This document shows, piece by piece, positions 23,701 to 37,000 of a DNA stretch of 64,000 bases. The stretch's first letter is position 1; every line of letters starts with the position of its first letter. Made by a program: the position numbers and the translations under genes. The notes below the pieces were generated by a model. It saw nothing but the letters and a program-made list of their open reading frames with translations. It was not told the origin of the DNA and did not search any database. The DNA is taken from positions 5,909,058 to 5,973,057 of the forward strand of contig SCHM01000003.1 in the NCBI GenBank assembly GCA_004123355.1, in the 5' to 3' direction. Origin of the DNA: Amphirosellinia nigrospora. Lineage: Eukaryota; Ascomycota; Sordariomycetes; Xylariales; Xylariaceae.

Positions 23701-26403
23701 ACGAATAAATATATCGCAATCACATGTATGTCCAAATAGATCTAACTAGACATCAACTCTATCTAGGTACAATAGTGTATGCCGTGACTACCTAAAACCC
23801 AAGATAAAAGTAATCAACCTCGGGACCTCGGGTTAAGACAGACACACAAGTTTTGGGTTGGGGCGAAAGAAATACATTGTATATACACTACTCATAGCTA
23901 AGCGAGTTCTCACATAAATGTTTGGTAAACCTCATACTGTCGCACGATTGGTAGAAGGTCAAATTAGATAAAAGTGAACGACCTTACGTACACTTACCAA
24001 TGTCAAGATGTGATACAGGTACACGTCCAGCGGCACGTGGCCTAAGCTTATGAGACCCTGGACCTGCCTGAAAAGGTAATAAGATTGTCGATCTGCAGCC
24101 TCTTGCTCCTATAATTTTCTTATTTCTCAACACCATCCGATTCGGGCGCATTCTACCCTCGCTCGTTTGCTATAGGCAATTTCATGGTTTCAACTGCTAT
24201 TCCCGAGTTTGGATGGTGATACAACCCCGGCATTCACACGATCCCACCGCATAGTTCCATCTATATCTGTATGATGCCAATAATAAGGGGGAGGGTCGAG
24301 AGCACCTGGCTCTAGAACGCGATATGCCGCCGATCCCTAAATGCTCCCCAGAGCCTCAAATAAGCTTCACCCTTTAGAGCGTCTCAAAGAATTCTGGCGA
24401 GATTAGCTATGATTGGTCCAATCAAAACCGCAGTGAACTAGCATTGCAGGATATCGCTCTCCATTCGCCGTCGTTGCATCTATTGCCTTCACCATCTGAG
24501 ACATCGACACCCAACGATCGAGGCGAGGCGAAGGCTCATTTTAATGTGCTATGCTACCTCGCGGCTTATCAACGTTCTAGAGCGTGGGGCTTTATATCCT
24601 TCCCATCGCTCATCCGGCACACTACCGAGCTCCTCCCGGCTCTCTGGTCATTATCAGATCTATCTTCGGCCCGACTTCCTTTTATAGAGCTAGAGCGCTA
24701 TGGCAGTGGAAATGATTATACTCGCCCCGGAATGTTTCGACTGGGATTTCTTCTAGTATCTAACACCATGAGATCTATTGTATGTGCTGGCAGATGAACC
24801 TGGAGGTCGCAATGGCGAGGGGCTATCTACCCGCTGGGCTGTCAAGCACGCTCTAATGCTACGTCGTGCTATCACGGACCCATAAGAGCACAAGTTAACT
24901 TGCGGTGGTATTTATCTGCTTGCGAGGTTAGTGCTATCATCTTAGCCGGAGGAAAATGCTTCTCACGATAGCTCTATCGCGATCTATGGAGGATAGCAAC
25001 CACTGAGTTCCTCTGAGCCTTGGCTTGCAGTGGGCGTCATCACACCAGATTCGTAACGTTGCAAACATGCTCGCGATATTTGATGCAACCAGGCGTTGAC
25101 CACGATGCGGAAAGGAGCGCTTCCCGAGCGACTCTCTTGTGTAAATACTTAGACTATCTAGGCACAGGCGTTACTCGAAAGCATAGGCGTGACCTTCCTT
25201 TAGCGCAACTATTTCATCTTGCCCAGCCCGTAGCTTATTGGCTGAACCGGGAGATAGCCCTAATGAGGAAATCTTATCAAACCGGGTATGGTGTGGGCTT
25301 CAAACGGCCACTGAACCTGTCACTTCGGACGCGGGGATTGGAGAAGATCCGGCATCTTCCTTGGCGTGGAGCAATGTGAAGGAGTTAACTAGCCTTTTGT
25401 ACCTACACTAATGCAAAATCCGGTTCGACGTTAATCATCTGATCTTTAAAGCCGTTAAGGCAGTTACTTCTCTAATAGATGAATTTTGGACAATGCCATC
25501 TTTTATGATTAATGATTAATGATTCAGGTCACAACTAAATACAGCAGCGAGCAAGCCTGAAATGAGAATGCCGAAGATCGGCGGAACTGGGAAAATTTAA
25601 AGGTTATCTTGATTTCGCAGATGATAATGCAAGGTGACAGTTGGCGCGGGACCCTAAACTATCAAATGATGGTGTGGTGTGAGGATCGGAGATGAGGGTT
25701 TGATGCAACCTTGCCGTAAGCCACTGGCTCCCTACTATGCGTAGGGCGTCTTCGCGTGAGCAAAGCATGCGACATAGCTCTGTTGGAAGGCCTGAGCTCT
25801 GATTGGTGGTTCTCGTGAACTTCCCCTGAGTAAAAGCTGGGCTGTCCCATCTGCCGAGGCGTCCATGTCTACGCATGCAAGACACATTGATAATGCACAC
25901 CTTCCATCTGCGGACTAGAAGGAGCACGAGCGCCAGTGATTCCTCACGAGTCTGTCACGACCGCGCTTGGTTGAAGATGAAGTTCATTTACCACCGGAGC
26001 GCCAGGTAACCAATACCGATAGAGAGCTCAGATCCGCCAGATTAGAGGGTGGGCGCACCCTATTCACAAAGCGATGCGCTTCGCTTGTACGGATGCTGGC
26101 ATGGATGCTGGCAACGTTGCCACCTTGGATCCAGACAGCCGGTGGAACTATTGAGTCTGGTTTGGTGTTGCCATCACGGATACTCAGATCAACACTCCTA
26201 TTGCCCGGCTGAACATGCTTGTCCGACTACCTCCTCAACACACGTGAATAGCCGCTGCCACTCTCAGGGAGGTAAGATAGGAGTCACATATCTGTATATA
26301 TATCTCTATAAGTTTGCTGATCCTTTTCCTTTCTGACAAGATCAAGCCGCCTTCATCAACGCTTCATCTCCAGATCACCTCGTCCTTCGAGAGCAAAGCC
26401 AAA
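20758..26403. other. Long gene-free interval, AT-moderate
   Basis: No gene can be supported. The first 500 bases presumably include the promoter of the basic-protein gene and carry several GCGACG-like words. Open frames at about 24444-24797 and 25020-25379 on the plus strand are longer than most here but show no motif, signal peptide or splice structure. They might be remnants of something now unrecognisable. The final 110 bases before the chitinase contain a TATATATAT stretch. There is no simple-sequence block of note. Confidence 0.45.
26294..26303 (+). promoter_or_regulatory. Probable TATA element of the chitinase gene
   Basis: A GTATATATAT stretch lies about 105 bp upstream of the chitinase ATG, a usual distance for a fungal TATA box. 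It is a sequence match only. Confidence 0.4.
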
Positions 26404-27861
<1,458 letters not shown>

Positions 27862-28805
27862 GTTTCTGTCGCCGGTTTTCGACCAAATTAGGCTCTGTCT
27901 GACTGACTAACGGTGGTCACTTGGACCGGGAACGGGAGCTCCGGCCTCAGGACTTCTTTTGATACGCGGTTTATCAGCACACGCATGGCGAGGAGTTGGG
28001 CTCTGCGGTAGGCTGGTTGCATCAGTGAGGCGTACAGGTATGGATGGGACATTTTGGGAAAACTTTACGCTCGCTTCTTTTTAAGGATGCCTTGTTTACT
28101 CTCGCTTTCATCCCCAAGGGTTGCTTGGTGCGATATACTTCATGTATATATTTTACTCTTCTTCTTCTCGTATATATTGCCTACGGGCCGAGTTACTTAC
28201 TTACGAATGGTACATATCGTTGCATTGCTTCGAAGCTGAAGCTCAATCACATATGGGGATTGCTTGAAAGTTGTAAACGTCCTTTTCAACTTCGGGGTGA
28301 AACCAGTAAGCGAAGTGAGAAGATGACATCCTCTGCTCTGTTCTTCTCAGGTGCGGCCTAATCGGCGCTCAAGATTGATCTATCAACGTTCCACCACAAT
28401 TTCATTTCATACCCTCACCCACCTTGTTTCTTTCGTAACTTATACATACCAAGATGACAACAGTAACGGTGCAAAATTGGTCGCCGTAGTGCAACGGGTC
28501 ATCTGAAGATAGGAATTAGGATGAATACTCCAAGCACGCTTCACGCCATCGCCCTTGACGAATATAGATGAAAGCTAAGAAGAGGCGATGAATAATAGTA
28601 AACGAGGTCAAGTTAGAACTCAGTTGGAAACTTATCACCCGAAACATGCACGATGAGAGCTATCCCGTACTCTACAATCCTTTGACGATGGCATTAGAAG
28701 AGTAACGAAGTGAAGTCAACCATTTAATTCTCAGCGTCTATTGTTATATGATCCTATATCCGTCGACTCTACAAGGGGAAATCTGACGTTCCTAGTATAT
28801 ACACC
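27862..28805. other. Intergenic region between convergent genes
   Basis: This is the shared 3' flank of the chitinase (plus) and the aspartic protease (minus). It is T-rich in places (28130-28180). No gene or repeat was found. Confidence 0.5.
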
Positions 28806-30316
28806 TTAAACGTGCTGCGCGAAACCCAGCGAGTTGTTGCCTCCGTTGAACACAACGAAGTTGCTCTTGAAAAAGATATCTCCGTAAACTTGTAAGCCAC
28901 CCGACTGGCCAGCCTGAAGACCACCGAAGCATGCTGTGAGGTGTTGGGTCAGCTTCTGTTCTTTGCCAGAGGTTTATTGAAGGGTAAGGAAACGGAGGTG
29001 AGAATGATGAGTAGAGTTAACTTACTTTGGCCAGCTTGGTCCACTGGTGCGAAGCTGAGGTCGGCGCCCTTCACGGTAGCCATGGCCGTGCCGACGGCAA
29101 GTTGAAGATCGGGCAGCTTAGCATTGCACGGAATGGTGAATCCACCTTGTTGCTGGTCATTCTGCGCGCCCTGGACCTGGGCATAGTAGGCTGTAGCGAC
29201 GGCGGGGTCGGCAAGCAGGAGGGTGGTGCCGGTGTCGGCGATAGCCTGGTTACCAGCAACAGAGGTCTGGGCCTTTCCGCCATCGACCGCAAAGCTGTCG
29301 CTGGTAAACTGCCAGAATCCTTGGGAGTTGTCGACGTCGACGAAAGTCATGTCGCCGGTGAATTTAGATGTGTCGATACGACCGAATTCGTAGGCACCGT
29401 TGGCGCCAGCTCGAAGGTCTGCTGTGAAAAGGGGTTCGGCCAACGATGCCATCACATTGTCGAAGAACGTCTTTTGCGGCTGTGGCTGCACGGTGTTGAT
29501 CGAGCTGAAGGCAAGTCCCAGTAGTCCATCGGTGGAGGTATCGTCGACGAAAGATTGGGTTACTGCAGTTGCCAGCTCAACGGCCTGGGCCTTTACTTCG
29601 GCACCTCCGATGTTGACAACATCCGTGCCAACAACGCCCTCAGCACCTGAGCCGTCACCGTACTGAATCTGAAACTGGGCGTTCTGTACAAGCTTGAATG
29701 TGGCAGAGCTCGAGGGGTCGTACAGCGAGTGACCCGTTGTAGCCGCACCGCTCAGCTGCGTGTTGAAGACCCAGAGATCGGATGAGCCAGTATCGAAATC
29801 GAGATTCACGACTTGTCCGCCAATGTTGACCGGGGATAAGTATTCGACATCGTTAGCTTCAGGTACGTTCTCCACGATACCTGTACCGTTCGTGTTTGCG
29901 GCGGCAGCCTGTTGGGGAGCCAAGTCGCCAGCAGCAGCGCCAGCCCCGGCCCCGGCCCCAGCGTTTCCTTGACCTTGGCCCTTGCGGCCACGACCTTTAC
30001 CCTTGCGGCCGGTAGCGGCGGCAGTGAAACCGCCGGCGTTTGCCCCATTGCCCATTCCCTTCTGTCTCCTGGGCTCCCTCTTGGAGATGAGCTCTTCCTG
30101 CTGCTCGACAGCGTTGAGAAGCGAAGCCGGCACAGGCATACGATATTTCCGAAGTGTTTTCAGAAGAGAACGAGGCCCGTTTCTGGGGACGGGGTTAGGG
30201 TTCCGCACTCGATCGACTTTGTAGACGCCGCGCTTTTGGATCATGTTGGTTGGCGAGGCGGCTGCCAGGGCCATGAGCCCGTATACGACGAGCAATATGC
30301 TAGTTAGGGAATGCAT
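28806..30316 (-). CDS. Secreted pepsin-like aspartic protease (A1), two exons
   Basis: Exons 30316-29026 and 28933-28806 join in frame to 472 residues. The intron starts GTAAGT and ends CACAG. The signal peptide is MHSLTSILLVVYGLMALAAA. A long pro-region follows, with possible Kex2 sites (KR at 28-29 and 79-80), and an unusual low-complexity segment at about residues 104-140 that is first basic (GRKGKGRGRKGQGQG) and then Ala/Gly-rich. The mature A1 fold begins near VEYLSPVNIGGQ. The two active-site motifs are DFDTGSSDLW (D175) and ADTGTTLLL (D361), and the flap tyrosine sits in QIQYGDGSGAEG. The last exon carries the conserved end: GDIFFKSNFVVFNGG and LGFAQHV. It cleaves proteins at acidic pH outside the cell, probably for nutrition or attack. 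An in-frame upstream ATG exists, but the chosen start gives the clean signal peptide. Confidence 0.92.
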
Positions 30317-32756
30317 GATGGCTGAGAATGTAGAAGTTTTGAAAAGTGACCACACCAGGCAGTAAAGAAACGAAAAGTATATCAAGGAACCCAAGTTAGT
30401 TTGTTGTTCCCTGGTATAAGGTATCCAAACAATTTACAAGAAACGAAGTTGTGGTGATGAAGGCAAGGGAGAGGGTGAAGGGAGTAAAAAATCGGCCAGC
30501 CTAGTAGTACGAAGGGAAAGAAACAAAAGAATGGTTGCCAAGATGAAGATTGAGAGAAATGATAAGTTGAGAAGTCTGGAATAATATACCAAAGCCAGCT
30601 AACCAGGGAGCTGGGGTCGGAGGCCACTTCTTTCGAGCAAGTCACAGCCTTTCCCGACTTAGCCATGCTCCGTTCCCCTGTCGCATCATTTCTTTGACCG
30701 TGTGATGATCCACGAAATCCTCAAACATGAGTATAAAGAAGGATGGAGAGTGGTACACTACACAACCCGGGATTGTGGCTGTCGATCCACTCTCTCAATA
30801 AAGGACCGTCAAATAACATCAAGCATTTGTTAAGCTTTTTCCAAGCCTAGCCAAGCAAAGATCAAAGGGGAATCCGGGTGATCGAAGCGGCCGGGGTGGT
30901 GAGGAATATGCGAAAACAACCAGGCGTCTCAAGTATGGTTGAAACGCGCTGTGATGTTACAGAATTACAGAAATTTGGGGTAGCTTCGTCATCACTCCTT
31001 GACCACGTTATATAGGGACTTCATAATGGCGCATATGTATTGGGTTCGAGATTCAGACCCAGAGCTTCTCGTGTGATAGTGTATACTCAACATAACCGCG
31101 AGTGTATTGATTGAATGTGAGTGTGGTTTACAACCAAATTTCCAGATAAAACGGTAGGTATCTTGATAGGGTGAACGTACGATGTCAGCTTTAGTGTAAT
31201 TCGCTCTCGAAGGAAGTAAGCTAACCACAAGGACCCTGCAGCGGGGGGGCTTTTAGGGTGCCAACCCCTGCGCCTCCAATGGATCGAGCCGCCGAAGCCA
31301 AGACAGAACAGCCGTTGGCAAGGGTTTGAAACCCGTTTCAACCCCTAACTGCGTAATCCTCCCTTGGTTGTCGTCTAAACGATTACCGCGTTAATTACAA
31401 TAGGCGGAAAAAGAAAGGAGATACGCGCATCACACCAGTGTGATGAGGTTTGGCAAATGGTTCGCTAGAATCATAAAGTACTCTCTTGCCTATCCGGTTT
31501 ACTATGTGACAGGCAACATCGATACTTGTTTGATAATGGAATGAATATATGATCGACTCCCGAGGATGCTGCCGATCATTCGGATCATTAGAATTAATTC
31601 ATATTAATTGAGTATTCATTCACATCAGGTCATAAGTTCATGAAAACTGTTGCTCCCTCGCAAAGCTATGAAGCTTGGCGGGAGAAGTCACCGTGTTTTC
31701 AACATTATGCGATTCTAATCCAAGTAATATATAATAGCATACCTAAGCCAAGGTTTAACCCGTAGCGATGACCTGGATGATAGGGGCTGATCGTTATCGT
31801 ATGTCGAGGTAAAAATCACGGGCGTTATTAACTAGGTTCAGGTAATATATACTGCAGCGTGAAGCTTATATGTCAAAGCTCGAAACGAAACTACTTCAAA
31901 CAACCAGGTAGTCTTTCCTCGTAGAGCAAGCTAATTGGCACACGATTATGGCCTGCTATTTCGGTGAAATTTGGTTTTGAGGCTACCCCCTCGACAATAT
32001 TGCTCATTCATACTGCGCAACAAGCAAGTCTCCAAATCCTCTTTAACCCCTATCTCTTGGTTACATTTCCTTTAGGCGAGGCTTGTATCCGTTGTTTAAC
32101 ATTCGTCTTACTTCTATCTCTGACATCATGTCTTACTTTCCAATCCTCAAAGGATGCCCGTAAGCCACAGCCGCGGCATCGATTGCCGTTACAGGGTCCC
32201 ATCAGCTGGATTTTGCCAGCCGTCCCGCGCCACAAGATCGACTTCAAACAACTTCGGAAACAAGATTGTTTTCCACTTGCCTAAGTAGTCCAGACTCCGG
32301 AGCTATCGGCGAATCTCTTCCTATTCGATAATCTCCTAATTTATACAGCAGTTGCTGATATGCCTAATTGCACCAGAATTTGCTTAAAATATTTCCGCCC
32401 AGGTCGTTGTTAGCAGCAAGAGTTTTGGGCTCCAGTTCGATTAATTAGAATGTAACACCGCATATGAGACTAAGCCTTTACCTCTACTTGTACACTGGTG
32501 CATACCTAGGTAGTTACGGAATTTCTACCAGTCTGCCGCCCATTCATTTGATAAAGATGGAAATGTGGAAGTTATCATAGGAGGAACCCATATAGTCAGA
32601 AGCCAATTCATGATCTACATAATTGAACTGGTAAAACCATCCCACTGATTGGCTGGGGGTAGGATTGCTGGTAGTAGTTGATTACTAATGATAATTATAT
32701 AATACCCAATTCGCAACCTAATTAGAAATGTCCATGATTCACTTACACCCACCCCT
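30317..32756. other. Gene-free interval
   Basis: The left part is the promoter region of the aspartic protease gene. The rest shows no supported gene. A GGGTTCGAG word near 31038 superficially resembles a tRNA B box but has no matching A box or cloverleaf. Confidence 0.5.
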
Positions 32757-33630
32757 TTATAGCACAGCTATCAGCATAATGAATGCAATGGCTAAACCAT
32801 ATGGGCCCTGAAGAACATTCCCGCCTGCAACTACGGCTGCAACCACTGCTGCCGGCTGCGCCGGTGCCATAAAGGGGACAGCAGCAATGTCCAGAGAGCC
32901 CGTGTGAGTTGGAAGGCTCGGACATTCGGCGCCACCTCCTGGGCCACATCCCGAACCGTGTGCATGGGCCGTTGCGCCCGCGAATGGTGCGTTACCAGCA
33001 GGATATGTCACGGTGGCAGTTATAGCCTCCGGTCCGCATACGCCCGAGTTGCATGTCTCAACGCCTGTGACGAACCCATATGGTAATTGAGTGGGCTTTG
33101 CGAAGGTTGGAAGGGATGATAGACCGACATATGTTTCCGTGATAACATAATTCTGTCTTTTCATGCCCACGGCTCCTGCTGTTTGGAATGCCGGGTATGC
33201 CGTTGTAAAGGAGCTTAGTATTGCTATGTAAGATATCAAGAGTCAGAAACTACGGTGTGCACCCCCAAAAAACTGACTCTGAAATAAGGTATTTGGGAGC
33301 CATGCATAAAAAATGACACAGAGGCACAGAACTGTTGCCAATCGAATAATAAAAGATTTGTGAATACTAACTACAGCCTGGACAATCACCAGATGCACAA
33401 TGGGGCATCGAATAGGATAGTGTTATCGGGGCGGAATGCTCATTCTTGGCCATTGGAGCTATGTTGACAATTGGTCCAGTTGGCCGAATGGCATCGTGGT
33501 CGGACGGTGAGTCGGTCTCGGTAACGCATTCTGTTACAGCAAAAGTGGAATAGGCAAGTTGCTGGGCTGAGGCGACGCTGATGCCTACGCCGCTGGAAAT
33601 TTGCAGCACGACAAAAAGTAAGTATCGCAT
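32757..33630 (-). CDS. Small secreted, probably GPI-anchored Cys-containing protein, two exons
   Basis: I do not recognise the family. Exons 33630-33372 and 33223-32757 join in frame to 241 residues; the intron begins GTTAGT and ends ACATAG. The start at 33630 gives a signal peptide (MRYLLFVVLQISSGVGISVASA); an ATG 36 bases earlier is in frame but adds a basic stretch. The body has spaced cysteines in VTECVTET, MPHCASGDCPGC, VETCNSGVCGPE, GSGCGPGGGAECPSLP. The C-terminus is hydrophobic (LAIAFIMLIAVL), preceded by small residues (VVAGGNVLQG), which fits a GPI-anchor signal. It lies head to head with the mucin-like gene, 437 bp apart. A cell-wall or surface role is inferred. There is no frame break. 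Confidence 0.7.
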
Positions 33631-34067
33631 CGAGAATAATTGCCCTTGAAAAGATCGACGCCTCAAGACATAACGTAGAAGTTAAAAAGGGATGGGCTGC
33701 GATATTCCGGGCGCGCCAGTCGCGTATATATAACTAATTCTTGTTGATGCCAACATGTTTACAACAACATCACCGAGAATGAAGGTCGCGTTACGATGTT
33801 GAAGAATCCTTAATCGTAAATAGTTATGGCGCGATGAGACACTTGGATTGTACTCAGGAATGGCTGAATTTGTGATTGTCTCAGGAGTCATAAGCCGCCC
33901 GGCATACCTGACGTTAATTATCTGCATTTCAATTGAGATTTCGAATACAACAAAGCCGACAATAAATATTATTTATAAGAGTAGGCCATCAGAACTATTC
34001 TGCTAGGTTGATCTACACCCAAAAACAAAACTCCAATGCTATGCCATGACTGGATTCCCCTAATTTA
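33631..34067. promoter_or_regulatory. Divergent intergenic region between two cell-surface genes
   Basis: This 437-bp gap contains the 5' flanks of both the GPI-type protein (minus) and the mucin-like protein (plus), so shared regulation is possible. It is AT-rich with several AATTAT/TTATTT words. I cannot name a specific binding site. Confidence 0.45.
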
Positions 34068-37000
34068 ATGCATCTTTCACTGACGATCCCGTATTCCGCC
34101 TTATTGGCTTGCCTAGTCCATGCAGGCCATGGACTAGACACCAGCAAAAACTGGTCATCAAATTCGAACGAGCGTCGTGACCTTGGCCAGCAACCCCGAT
34201 CCATATGTCGCACCTACATGACAACTGTGTTGGTAACTCTTTCATCAGACGCCACCACTAGATCCAAGGGTGATGGACCACGTACAGATTCACTGAACGA
34301 TGCAAACGGTGCGCTAGACTTTTGCTTCTTTTGCAATATCTGCACCGTAGCTAATCTAAGCGGTAGTAGAACACCATGAAGACCCTGTTTATCTAACTGT
34401 CGCGCACTCAAAATCTCAACTTGGGGATCCCTATACCAAGCTTGCGGATGCCGATACACAAACACAAGGACATGACCAGAGGGTCAACGTTGGGCCGTCC
34501 GCCCATGGGTTGGCACCTGGGCGGCCAATTATGTCTTATTCTAGCACAAAACCTGGCGATAGAACATCCTCTCATAGTCCAACGAGAACTATACAGAACC
34601 AACCACCGGCTGACACTAAAGCGGCGAGTGTCGTGCCTGGGCAGATAAATTCTCCTGTAAGTATTTTGTCGTCTCTCTGGCTCTAAGCTTCAGCCGCGCA
34701 GTGCACTTAACACTTTATCAGGCGTTGCCGAGAATATTCGGTATTGCAAGATATAGCAACCAGGACACAACGACTTCAGAGCTACGCGAAGGATTTGTGG
34801 GAGACCCGTCATACGGAACCACGACCGAATGCTCAGAGGCCCAAATATTCGTCCTAGGTAACTGCAGGTTACAGAGTGCTGGCAAGACTCTATCTGCAAA
34901 CTTTGGAGTGAGATACTTAGACTTAGCCAGTCATCCCGAGGGTTCCATCACGTCTTGCTTCGAAGATGTAGATGGGTTTCTAGAATGGCGAAATCCTGTG
35001 TTCTATGGAGGTGCAGCTAAATTCTGTCAAGCCGCCAATGGTCACATATACGCAACATTCACTAAATCAGGAGGCCCAGCTGACTGCACTCCAGTATATC
35101 TACCTATCTACGCCGGTAAGTCATAGAACTCAATCTCTTAACTATGTTACTAACATGACATCTCCTCAGCTGAGAAGTGCCATAATGGCTCCATGATAGA
35201 TGATGCCATGATGGGCAGCACGCGGGCGGGCACAGCTGACTCGACTGCGTCGATTGAGGATCCCGGTGCCTCTAGCCTTGCTGCGTCCAGCCAGAATATT
35301 CCTGTAAAAACATCAAAAATGCAAGGTAGTGGCACAACAATGATAGCAAGCTCTTCTCGACCGACCGAGACCATCTGTCAGCAAGACACCCAAACCAGGC
35401 TCTCGCCGTTTTTCGATAGATCCAGACAACTTCGCGGCCAACGGCTCTGCACGCTCAACAAGCATTTCAGACCGTCCCGTAGGCTACACGAAATTCAGAT
35501 CACCCACAGAAACAAGCCCATCATCTATGGAAACCGCAACGTCTAGCTTGATGCTAAATACCACTGCTTCATCCTTACCAACTACAAGTTCGATCGGTGG
35601 TAGTGACTATAATCCAGGAATCATTAACGCCACGGTGTCCAACTCTAGCTCATTAGTTATGAACGTTACGTGGACACAACCTAGTGAAGCTGATCCGACA
35701 ACCTCTACAAGCCCGATGGCAAGCACCATGGAGCCATCGATGGGGTTAAACAGCACACTCCCTACTTCCACCGGCGCGGTCAATTCTACCTCTGTTGGGG
35801 AGACAATGAATAGGATGAGATTATCCACGGGCATAACATCACAGAGCACCCCGTTTAATGATAACGCTACGATTACCGCTGCACCAACTCCGACCTCAAC
35901 CGGTCTTCCTCCAGGGATAAATTTACATAACCCTAAAAATCCAGAAGACCCCGATGATCCTAACGGCTCAAGTGACCCAAGTAACTCTAGCGATCTGAAT
36001 GATCCCAATGGCCTTGATGGATCTTCAACCAGTAGTTTCACTACCATGCCCAACATTACATCGAGCTCTAACATAACTTACACCAGCACTACGACAAGCT
36101 TTTCTGAAGGTTCAATGGCAAGCCTTACTATGAACTCGACTAGGACTTCTACCGAAAGCCCTGCCATGAGTTCTATTGCAAACTCTACTACAAATTCTAC
36201 AACAAGCTCTACTGAAAGCTCTACCGAAAGCTCTCCTACGATCCCTATTGGAAGATTTAATACGGACTCTACTACAAACTCCACTGAAAGCTTTGCTACG
36301 AGTTCCACTGCAGGCTCTACTACAAACTCTACTATTACCTCTGCTGGCAGCTCTGCTACTGCCTCTATTGCGAGACTTACTATGAACTCTACCGCAAGCT
36401 CCGCTGAAAGCTTGGCTACGAGTTCGGCTGCAGGCTCTATCACGAACTCTACCATCACCTCTACTGGAAGCTCTACTGCAGCAGACCCGTCTATAACAGC
36501 ATCTAACAATATCACTAGTATTCAGATAACTTCCAATAGCACACGATCAATCGAAGATCCTCAAACAACAAGCGAGTCATCTCCAGATACGACCATGAGC
36601 AATCCCATCGTCACGCCAGGCACGATGTCTAACACTTCAAACCACTCTTCACCGGCATCCTTTTCACTTACCCCCTCATCTGCTCCATCATCGAGCCCGA
36701 CTATTCCTAAGATTTCTTATCTAGGTCCTGGCACGTTTCCCACGCCGCCTCTCAGACTATCGTCGGCGGTTACGCCTTCGCCGTTGAGTCTAGGTCCTGG
36801 TTCCTTTCCCACTCCGCCCCAGAGGTCATCGCCAGTCGTTACGCCTTCACCCTTGAGTATACTACCGACCAACACGTCCGCTCTAGTTATCGATTCAATT
36901 TCTTCTGCCTTTTCATCGTTGCTTACTCCGTTGCCTCCGATACTAGATGTCGCTAAACTAGCTACTTCAGTAAGGCCGCTAGCGACAGGACCGCGAGACA

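Noticed and set aside
31036-31056. tRNA B-box-like word
   Set aside because: No A box, anticodon stem or acceptor stem can be built around it.
36078-36515. Minus-strand open frames over the Ser/Thr repeats (also 37508-37780)
   Set aside because: They are Val/Glu repeat shadows of the mucin coding repeats with no independent support.
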